Part shown: piece by piece, positions 55,001-64,000 of the stretch
Position numbering within the stretch: the stretch's first letter is position 1
Layout of the letters: every line of letters begins with the position of its first letter
Source: Gnetum montanum
Lineage: Eukaryota > Streptophyta > Gnetopsida > Gnetales > Gnetaceae
Direction of reading: 5' to 3'
DNA: 64,000 nt
Assembly (NCBI GenBank): GCA_015680685.1
Contig: MNCI01008611.1
Location: 515,684-579,683, forward strand
Made by a program: the position numbers and the translations under genes
Notes under the pieces: generated by a model
Database searches by the model: none
Told to the model about the DNA's origin: nothing
Seen by the model: the letters and a program-made list of their open reading frames with translations, nothing else

Positions 55001-57637
55001 TTACAATCTAACATTTAGGCCCTCCAAATGAAGTAAGGTATTTTGGATTAGAGAGAAAAAAAGGATTATTATTCAAGAAGAAAAAGAGAGGATAGTTGTC
55101 AAATGTCTTATACATGAAACAAGTGTTATTTATAGCTTATATTTCTATGGTGGTTATAACTTCCCTGATAGTTGTTGTAACTTCCCTTAGTGGTTGCAAT
55201 TGAATTTTAGATTCCCATGATGTTGTAACCATCAAATAGGACACTTGTAAACCATAGCTTCTTAATCTTTATGGTGGTTGTAACAACTAGACACTTGGAA
55301 ACTATGGTTAGGACACTTGGCAACTATAGCATTAATTTCTAAGTTATAACTTCTTATGGTAGTTATAACTAAACTACTTTAATGATTGTAACTGGCATTA
55401 ACCTCCTATGATGATTGAAACCACCCTAAAGCCACAATAAATAGAGCTTCAAGGGTAGAAGTTGGAGGTGGTGGGAGATCAAAAAGAAGATATTGAAGCT
55501 TGTAAGATGGCTTGCTAATTTATCAATTCAGCTTCTTTGTTTTAATCCTGTGAGTTCATTTATTCTCATTTTGTTTTAGTTTCTTAGCTAATGGTTTAGA
55601 TAGTTTCATTCTTGGCATTTGATTTTGGGATTTTTCTTAGGTTGCTTTTATAGCTTTGTTTTTATGTAGTATTAGACTCTTATTAAGATTTTCCATAGAA
55701 TAGCTTATGTTGTTGAAAAGCCTCAAGAGTAATTTAATAGTAATGTCTTAATGAAATTTCCTATTTTAAGCATAGAGGATATAGAAAAATCTTTGGTATT
55801 TTGAGACAACTAAAATAGATTCATTGTTTTAAAGTGTATTACCTTGGTATTTTAGTCTTGAAATTGTCAAATTTTTTGAGAGCTTTGTTGAATGCAATCT
55901 TTGAAAACTATTAACTAGACAAAATAAATACATGTGCTTTATCATTTACACAACATTTTTTCTAGTATAATAAGATTGTATTTATGAAATTACTTGTTGA
56001 GCTTAGAAGGTTTGGAAAATTTGTAGTTAGATTGAATGTGAATAGCTTTATTGTAAAGTGTTTTCTTGTGTCAATTTATCTTGCTTAAATATTTGAGATT
56101 TCACAAAAATCTACTTTCTTTTCTTTCTCTTTCTAAGTCCAATGAAATTTACTCTATTTCTAGTTTTCTTGTGGAACTTTCTCTTTGGAAAAAAATTATG
56201 AGTAGATTGGTAGAATCATGCTCAAATGGCTTTGCAAAATTTTATTTGTTACAAGTAATATACTATAGGGACTATATAAACTAAGTGATTAGACACAATA
56301 GGAACCTTCAACAACTCATAGTATTAGACAAAACTAGTTAAATTTCTTTTATGATAGCCAATTACAGTTTCATACACAACCCAATCATTTCAACATTCAC
56401 AATAGCAAACACATACTCACGTTTATTTCATTTCATAGCCACTGAGTCTATTTGGAGATATCTGGACATTGATATTGCTAGAGAGTAGTAAGCACCTAAA
56501 CCTTGTTGATAGAACACCTTCAATCCTATAATCCCAAAAGCTCATGAGATCATGAGGCCATCCCTAATGTTGGCGGTTTGGTCCTAAATGGTTGCCAATA
56601 GTAATGCATACCTACTTAGCAAAACACAAATGTTAACACTCTCAAATTGGGAAAATAACTCTATGTTACACAAAACCACAAGTTATGACTATTCGTATAG
56701 TGAGATGAGATGGAATTAGAAGGGATTGTAGAAATTGGGACATGAGATATCCTACCATAGACATAATGAATTCTTATTTTTTATTAGTGGTTAAAGTAAT
56801 CACTAGCCTTTCTATCCAAGATTCAAACCAAGTCTAGACCACATTCTAGTGACATTACATCATTTCATCTTTTGGACTTACAACTATAAGATTATCAATG
56901 TTGCAAGAAGTATCATCACTTGGTGTATTGTCTAAGGAAGGAGTTTAATTTATGGCACTTTGTTTATTTTTAGATTTTTGAGAAGCTACCTGCCTTTAGG
57001 CATGGGTAACATGTCTTTCTAGTGGGATCCCTAGAAATTTATTCTTGTGCTTCTTTTTTTTATTTGTGTCACCCTTTCAAGGTAACACTTATTTTATTTT
57101 TACTTCCATTTTTCATTAGATCTACAAGGGTGTAATACAGCCTTAGCAACATGATAGAACTCACAAAAATAATCCAAAAGAATCCACAAATCCACCTAAT
57201 GTCACACCCTTTACATTCCCACTTAGTTCTTCACTTTTTGGTCTAGAGATATTGATCATAGGTTTATTCTTAGTTGCATGATGAAAAAGAATATCAATAT
57301 GGTTATGGTAAGAACCTCTTATTAATGGGATGGATGGACAAATGATGTGGGCTCACTATTCGAATAATTAGTCACTTATGACTTGATAACATAGAGAAAT
57401 CTTCACCTTATTAGACTAAATCTTGCCTTTATTCATAACTTGTCTTATTGGTAGCAAAATTATTTACAAAGGATTTGAAAACAAAGTATGAAAGAAATGA
57501 AAAAGATAGGAAAATTGTAGAAAATTGTAGAGAATGAAAAATGTGAAAAAATGAAAAATGTTAAAGAATTGAAAGATATGTCAAAGAATGTGAAAAAGTG
57601 AACAGAAATTTTGAAACAAAAAATGGAAAAACACTTA
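55001..57637 (-). other. E5 interior without recognisable gene; possible solo LTR
   Basis: AT-rich. It includes a cluster of GGTTGTAAC-like repeats (55146-55423) followed by a TATA-like ATAAATAG (about 55436), reminiscent of an LTR promoter in plus orientation. The homopolymer-rich part 57480-57640 is Asn/Lys/Phe-codon biased but has no conserved motif. Confidence 0.4.
55146..55423 (+). repeat. Cluster of GGTTGTAAC-like repeats
   Basis: Eight or so copies such as GGTGGTTATAAC, GTTGTTGTAAC, ATGTTGTAACC, GGTGGTTGTAAC, GGTAGTTATAAC and ATGATTGTAAC at irregular 25-60 bp spacing, just upstream of CAATAAATAGAGC. Confidence 0.65.
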
Positions 57638-58024
57638 TTAATTCTGAAATAAAAGTAAGGCATCTTCCCCATGATTAAACTCAAGGGTGAGGGTTTGGAA
57701 AATGCTCCCTAGATCTACTAGATCATACACTCTAGGTGGTTTACTTACCATCTTTATTGATTTGACTTTTTTGTTATTATTCCATGTGATCTTGATGGTA
57801 GTTGATTTTTGATCATTTAAGTTCATGTTCTCTTTTCCTTTTGGTGTATGATTATGAGTTATTAATTTCATTTTTGGATCATTAGTTGAAGCCATTTTCT
57901 GAGAATGTGAATTAATAAATGAGTTAGATTGTTCCATGCATATTTTGAATAGTTGAAGGTTCTCAGTTAGTGGCCATAGGATGTCTTTTGGTTTAGTGGC
58001 TCTTGCTCCTTCTTTTGCACACAT
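57638..58024 (-). pseudogene. E5 linker frame between protease and second polypurine tract
   Basis: A 128-codon open frame. Its last ~22 codons (SIFQTLTLEFNHGEDA) align with the end of pol in E1 (FRISSFQLSHGGDGH). The first ~100 codons, Lys/Asn/Thr-rich, have no counterpart in E2 or E3. It is best seen as what remains, or was added, where RT-integrase were lost. Confidence 0.5.
57661..57676 (-). other. Second (internal) polypurine tract of E5
   Basis: In element orientation AATCATGGGGAAGATG, aligned with AGTCATGGGGGAGATG of E1 and E3. Confidence 0.45.
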
Positions 58025-58109
58025 TTTTTTTCACTATTATTGTGGATTAGTGTGGTGACTATGTTGACATTCGGAAAAATTGGTCCATAATTGCACCCTT
58101 TTCTTTCAG

Positions 58110-58620
58110 TAGTAATGCATGGAATTCACTATGTGTGTATGGCTCCATGCATGTCTTCCTTATATATCTCAAAAAATAGATCCATCATACTTGGCTTAGC
58201 ATTGATTGTGCTAAGCCATGCTCTCCCCATGATAATTGGAAATTTCTTATCAACATCTTTCACATTGATTACTAGAAAGTCTACTGGATAAGACCACCCA
58301 TTGATAGTGGTTACTACATCATCTATCTATCTCAAAAGAATGATGATAGACTAATCTACAAGCTCCAACTAGATGTTGCACTCTTTCAATGATGGTAGGT
58401 TCCATGCTTGATATGTTTTGTAAGAGATCAAATTTACCTTGAAACCTAAGTCTAATAAAGCTTTGCATGGTAGATTTCCAACTGCTTGTAGGTAAATCAA
58501 AGAAACTCCTAGATCAATTTTCTTCTTAGGGAGTGGCCCTACCTTAATCCAATCTGTGAATATTTTTGTAAGCATGATACTTTGTATGTCTTTGTTGAAC
58601 GATGTCAAAAGCTCATTGTT
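58110..58620 (-). pseudogene. E5 aspartic protease remnant
   Basis: The minus-strand frame 58608-58369 holds DWIKVGPLPKKKIDLG and LLDLGFKVNLISYKTYQAWN: the D-S-G active site is changed to D-L-G. Downstream GWSYPVDFLVINV and FPIIMGRAWLSTINA follow in a shifted frame. It aligns with E2 and E3 proteases. Confidence 0.85.
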
Positions 58621-59209
58621 GATAGGTGGATCAAATCTAGGAGAAGTTGGTTTTGATGAAGTTCTAACTCTACCAACCTTTTCTAGACTTGTCCTAAAGA
58701 AAGGACATTTCTTTGATTGGCCTTAGTGTTATTGGTATGATCCTCTGTCTATATGTTTATTGCTTGATAGCTCCCCTCTACTATGGTTGTGATAGCAATA
58801 ATTCTCCTTGCATAGCAAGTGGTGGTCTTGTTGGTAAAGAAGTTGGATGTTGATTTGAAGAATTAGCTATTTACAGATGCATGTATGAGTTTGAGCTAGT
58901 CCTTGGTGGCATCGGTCAGTGATATTCCAGCAAATAATATTATGGAGTCTAAATAGTTGCATTTATAGATGAGATTGGATGTTGCACATAGTATCCATAA
59001 GGATCAAGTTGTTGATACAGATACTATTGGCATGGTGGTGGCATGACCCATGATTGAGGTTGTTGCCACTATTAATGGTACTACTCCTATGGTTGTGTCA
59101 AAGCTCTGCTAAGATAATAGATCAGTTGGATGTTTTGTCAGTAGTTACCTTGAGGGTAAGGTAACCTTTTGGGCATCTATTTTTTAACAAATCTGGGATT
59201 GAGTGTGTA

Positions 59210-61018
59210 TGCCCTTGTCTCTTGTAGATGTGTCATAACTAGAGAACATCCCTTGGGATGTTCATATTGACACACAATGCAACCTTCCTCATTTGTGGAG
59301 CTAGTGTATGAGCATTCAACTATTGAAGCAACTTTGCCTTTCTGTCCACAATCTTCAATGCAGTTGCAAATTTTTCATCAACAGAATCCCACATTTTCTC
59401 TACTTTGGATGTAATGTGATTTATAGATTTTTGGATTGGTAGAGTCTTTTTCTAGATGGCCTAATTTAAGGTTTCTTCTTCTTGTGTATCGTAGACTCAT
59501 GCATTTCTTTTTGGAATTGATGGATCTTTGTTATACACTCTACCTGATTTCCTCTTGCTTAGCTCACCTTCCTCCTTTGCCACTCAATCAATTAGTCTTT
59601 GGATGTGATGAATGATCATTTTTGATAACCTGACTCGGGCATAAACCCCAAGAGTCTCTCTAGTTTTACTTTTCAGCCCATCTACAATGTGCCTAAGATA
59701 TTCCCTTGGTGAAAATCCATGTCCTAGGCATCTATGCAATTGTGAATAGTATCTACCCATTGCTGCATCAAGGATCTCATGAGTCCCTTGCTTCCATCTA
59801 TGGATTTGTTTTCTTAAGTTGAACACTTATGAATAGGTTTGATATCTATCATTGAAGAGTTCAAGCATGGTACTCTAGTGTTTGATTAATTCAGGTTCCA
59901 GTGATCTTTACTAGCTTTTTTCCTCCTTCACAAGTGTTCTAGAAAACAACTTTAACTTTTTCCAATCACTTTTGATACTTTGTATGATGCAAGCATTGTG
60001 GAAGGATTGAAGGTGATGTTGTGAATCAACATTATATTCACCTTCAAATCTCGGCATGTTGTTCATGTCTAGCCATTTGGCTATCCATCATGTGCCTGGT
60101 TGGGATGTGAATGACTTCCTAGATGTTGATCATACTATGAGTTGGGATCAGGGGTTCATTATCTTGATTGGGTTTATGTGCTCTATCATAGCAGCACTTC
60201 TTTCTTCTACCGATGCCTTTCCTAATCCTCTCTTCAATCCCTATGTCTTCTTTGTTCGTACTCTTCATCTTATGAATCATAATAACTTGAATGTCAATCA
60301 TAATCTCTATGCCTTGGTCACCTCCTATTATAGTCCTTTGATGATCATGAGGATGAGGATGAGTAAGTAGGAGAATGGTGTTGACTTGTTCCCCTTTCAT
60401 GACTCCTATATTCATTTTTGTGGGATCCTACAGATACTCTTGAACTTGAGTTCTACTTATATCTTGAGTTGATTACCTCCCTCTTAGGTGTCTCTGCTAG
60501 GATACACTGCATTTAAACTTTGATAGGTTCTTCCAATTTGATGATAGGTGTTTTTGAAGGCTCTTCATGATTTTGGTGAAGTTCTTCAATGAATGTATCA
60601 ACATCAAGTTCCTCCAAGATAATAAAAGTGTTGACTTACTTCCCTTTGTTATGTACATGTTTGGTTTCCATGGTAGCATCTCTCCTCATCTACTTCTTTG
60701 TTGGTTCGTAGGGCCTAGTCATTTGATTAGTCATATAATACCCTTCCTAGATTTGGTTTAGATTCATTCCCTTAAGGTAGTTTGAAGCATGATGAATGCG
60801 ACACATTATGGAGGTAGGACAATGTTGCCTTATATGTCTCTCCACCTCATTTGACTATCCTGATGGAAGATGAAAGTAAAATTTGGATGATAAGGATTAG
60901 TGTGAACATAAGTAATTCTTATTTGCATTAGCATTCTCCATTCTTCTTCATCATTGATTTTGTCATTACTCCTCCTTGTCTCTTTAGTAGGTGATGATGT
61001 ATCTTTGTTTGAGGCCAT
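59210..61018 (-). pseudogene. E5 gag remnant
   Basis: The ATG at 61018 opens MASNKDTSSPTKETRRSNDK; the N-terminal domain with HPNFTFIFHQDSQMRWRDI and NIVLPP follows. The core is at 59826-59584 (FNLRKQIHRWKQGTHEILDA, GRYYSQLHRCLGHGFSPREY). A short CCHC motif CIVCQYEHPKGC lies at 59281-59246. The Arg/Ser-rich linker is weaker than in E3. Stops and frame shifts are frequent. Confidence 0.82.
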
Positions 61019-61146
61019 GATTGCAATTTAAGACATTAGTTAAGTGTGTGTAACTTGTTTGCGATTATTAAAAAGTTAAGATTTTGACTTTGGCTTTTTG
61101 ATACAATGAACTTTGGAAAATAAATTACTAAGCATACATTGACTTG

Positions 61147-61164
61147 TCCTTGGCAATAGCACCA
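61147..61164 (-). other. E5 primer binding site (tRNA-Asp type)
   Basis: In element orientation TGGTGCTATTGCCAAGGA starts one base after the LTR. Fourteen of 18 bases agree with the tRNA-Asp complement. Confidence 0.8.
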
Positions 61165-61165
61165 A

Positions 61166-62019
61166 TGATGAGTGGTGAAGTAGTCTAACACCCAACCATA
61201 CAATATATGAGTGTTCATGTGTAGCTTGGTCGAATTCCATGGACAAGGCAATGTGAATATGCTAGTAATTGGTTAAAGTTTGAGATGGTTGTCTTCCCAT
61301 GTGGAGCTAGTGTAATCTATGTATATGGTTTATCTCTTAGTGAGATGTATGATAAATGATGTTGTGTTGGACATAACTTCTAGCTATGATGGTAAAGTGT
61401 AAAAATAGTGCTAAGTCTATGGAAAATGGTAAAACAATCTACTCTAGCCTAGAGTGATGAGCATCTATTCCTGGCTTGCTGTACACACCTTGGGCTCAAG
61501 TAACCATTACTGGGATTACCAAGTGAGTTCACTACTAAGCAAATCGAGTGAAACCACTACTGGGTTACCAAATGATTACACTTGATGCTTGAAACCAATC
61601 GTACTAATTTCTCTTTACTATGAACAAGGAAAGTAAAGTACTTAGAAATGTACATGATTAAATTAGGAAAATAGTAAGAAGTATGCTAAGGAAAACAATA
61701 AAGCTAAATGGATGCTACAATGATGGAAAAAAATCTCAATATCTATTTCTATCATGAATTGTCCCCAAGTATACTTCACTCGAATAAAGACTCCAAACAA
61801 CTATTGCATCACACTGCAAGCATTCACTCTATTTATAAAACTACAAAAAGAAATTGCAAGAGCCTACCTATGATTGGAATCAAAGTTGTTTGAACCACAC
61901 ACCTATATGTCGTATTTATAAGGGTGCATGTGTTTGCGATATCAGATATCCAACATCATAGCTTGTGGCTTGATATCAGATGCCCAATATCATAGCTCGT
62001 TAAGAAACTTGATTTATCA
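61166..62019 (-). repeat. E5 5' LTR
   Basis: 854 bp; plus strand TGATGAGTGGTGAAG...GATTTATCA. In element orientation U3 has GATATC-like sites (61937-62000), then the TATA box (reverse of TATTTATA at about 61915). The end segment TATGGTTGGGTGTTAGACTA resembles the U5 end of the other LTRs. Confidence 0.9.
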
Positions 62020-64000
62020 CTTATCATTCCATGTATATCTTTTAGCAATTTCCCCTTATTGTAAGGGCCTACCCCTTATTGTTCAACCTTCCCCTCCATT
62101 TCAATTGTATGACTTTCAGAATTTTATAAACTAGGGCAAACATTTACAATTCATAAATCTAAAGAGTACATTGCCAATTATTTATTTATGAAAATAGGTA
62201 CATGCTTCAAATATTCAAAATAGATACAATATTTTTATTTTTACAAAAAATACAAAATATAAAAATATTAATTTTTAAGGTCTAGAGAGTCCATCTTTTA
62301 TAGAATTGAGTCACTTATCATTCCGTGTGTCCCTTTTAGCATTTTCCTAATTACTCTAGACTCTTTGCATTAAAATGTAGGAGTTAGAAAACCTCAAGTA
62401 AGAAAAGTTATTTTATTTTCTTGTTCATCAAGCATATGATTTTAGATCAAAAGTTTAAGGATATGGACCAAGAAAAATTTCAAATTAAATAATTAAAAAT
62501 AGTCCAAAATTCAAAAAACCCATAAAGGTTACAAAAATTCAAATATTATATATTTAATCTAGGAATCTCTCAAGTATAGATCTTGGAAAAATTTTGTTTC
62601 TAACATTAGATCATCCTAAGTGACCTAAGTAAGTCACTAATGGTCAAGGCTTGGTAATAACCTTTTTGCTAACATCTTTGGTGACCATGACATATACCTT
62701 TAAAGGATAGGTGTTACCTATGCCTTATTACACATACTTAAACTCAACTACTTAGTTTCATGATCTTGGATAAATTATCAATTGCCAATAAACTAACAAA
62801 TTAGAATCCAAGGTTGAAAATCCATCCTAACCCTTATTTCCATGGAGTGACATCCACTAAGAAACACCTCACTGTTGCATTTAAATGGAGGCATCTCAAA
62901 GATTCATGGTTCCCATATTAACTGAGGAAACTTCATCTTCATATTTAAAATTTACCTTTTGTAAAATTTTCATTTCCAACAAATTATCAAAATAGTAAAA
63001 ATTCTATCAAAAGCTAGTCTAGTACCAAGGATAATGAAAATAATCATAAAATATTCAGCGTAAGTGGAAAACGCTTTCAAAAATCCCAAAAAAATTCATC
63101 AAAATATTCAAAAATGTCAACTTTGATGCTTGGTTCATCACAATTGGAGCTATCTTGTTTGATATATCAAATTTCAGTTTCCTAAAAAATCTTACATGAG
63201 TTTTGATATTTATGCATTTGAATTATAGAGCTATGTTGAGTGATAATTATGTATAACTCTAACATGTGGACATGTAGTATAATTGATATGAGTCTTATAG
63301 GTTGAAATAAATTTTGATTTGGAGTTCCTATATATTATGAGTCTTTAAACCTTTAAGGTATTAGTTGCAGGAAGAAATAAAAATAAGCATATGAATGTGT
63401 CGATGAAATACATGTAGTACATAAAGGTAATTATGATAAACATAAAAACATAAAGTATAAAAGGCATATATGCTTTATATAAGCATATGCATTACCTTCA
63501 TTTTCCACTACCTTTGTTTTCATTGTACTTCATGTTTCTCTCTCTCTATTTTTTTGTTTTATTTTTGTTTTTTTTTTTAAAAAACCATTTTGAAATCCTA
63601 TTACTTCTTTTGAAGCTCTTTTTGTGAATTTTTAACCTTAGAATACACATACCAATTAACATGCCATATTGCATACCTAAAAATAGACATTTAACCTTTT
63701 GTTACATCTTATTTTAGCTCATAGAAGGCTTTTAGTATGCTTTTTTGAGGTGAAGAGCAAGTATATTACAAACATTTTAAGCATGAAAAGCAAATAAGAA
63801 GATTTTGAAAGGCCTTAGCAACTTTGTTGGGAGTTTTATTTAATTTTTCATTCAACATGATTACCCTACTTTGTTATGGATTTAGTGTTCTTCCTTTTGC
63901 TTCTTGATTCTTTCTTATTATTTTATTATTTTATTTTTTAAATTGAGATTCTATCAAACTTTTGTTATTTTGGACTTGTTATGAATGGGAATTTTTATTG
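62020..64000. other. Unassigned AT-rich sequence right of E5
   Basis: No gene, domain or LTR recognised. It holds two copies of a ~35-bp sequence starting CTTATCATTCC (62020 and 62314) and a CT/T-rich low-complexity patch at 63536-63580. Confidence 0.5.

Larger units (their letters stand above)
52406..62019 (-). mobile_element. E5: reverse Athila-like element without RT and integrase
   Basis: The 5' LTR is 61166-62019 and the truncated 3' LTR 52406-52871. In minus-strand order: tRNA-Asp-type primer site, gag, protease, a linker frame, second polypurine tract, AT-rich interior, a coiled-coil ORF, polypurine tract. RT, RNase H and integrase are absent between protease (about 58110) and the tract marking the end of pol (57676). 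It is related to E6. Confidence 0.85.

Noticed and set aside
63536-63580. CT/T-rich tract as a polypyrimidine or polyA tail of a retroposon
   Set aside because: No upstream LINE/SINE features or target duplication could be found.
1-64000. CRISPR array, bacterial operon or organellar DNA
   Set aside because: No regularly spaced repeats, no bacterial-type gene clusters, and retrotransposons dominate; the window is plant nuclear DNA.

Overview
The window is plant nuclear DNA made almost entirely of decayed LTR retrotransposons inserted into one another. I found no convincing host gene, tRNA, rRNA or CRISPR array. The low GC, old nested Ty3/gypsy copies, mixed element families and apparent absence of genes over 64 kb suggest a large plant genome. 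The Athila-like elements and stop codons of C-to-T type would suit a gymnosperm such as a conifer, but that is an inference from style, not from a diagnostic gene.

Layout, left to right. (1) 1-7770: the 5' end of an old reverse-strand Athila-like element (E6), with forward element E1 (814-7128) inserted in its LTR. (2) 7771-10560: mostly unassigned, with a 232-bp-period duplication and an LTR-like patch. (3) 10560-12714 and 44414-49723: the two halves of a very old forward element (E0; protease, RT, RNase H on the left, integrase and a 3' ORF on the right). (4) 12715-44413: gag-only element EF inserted between the RNase H and integrase of E0. EF holds reverse chromovirus-like E4 (16990-23560) and forward Athila-like E2 (24786-41972). 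E2 in turn holds reverse element E3 (33101-40291), which has a perfect 5-bp target duplication. (5) 49724-52405: a divergent LTR fragment, then the 3' end of another element (EC). (6) 52406-62019: reverse element E5, whose 3' LTR is cut by EC. (7) 62020-64000: unassigned AT-rich DNA.

How the parts fit. E2 is the only copy with the complete Athila-like order: LTR, tRNA-Asp-type primer site, gag, protease, RT, RNase H, integrase, 3' ORF, polypurine tract, LTR. E3 and E5 keep gag and protease but lack RT and integrase. EF keeps only gag. E1 has lost everything between the gag N-terminal part and RNase H. The E1, E2, E3, E5, E6 and EC LTRs share the last ~35 bp, so E2-like machinery could have mobilised the defective ones. 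Downstream of pol (the env position) three unrelated decayed ORFs are seen: a hydrophobic one in E1/E2/E3, a coiled-coil one in EC/E5, and a third in E0. This exchangeable 3' gene slot is the most interesting content of the window. Other notable points are a shortened CCHC motif in gag, 18-bp palindromes in the E3 promoter, and a second polypurine tract at the end of pol.
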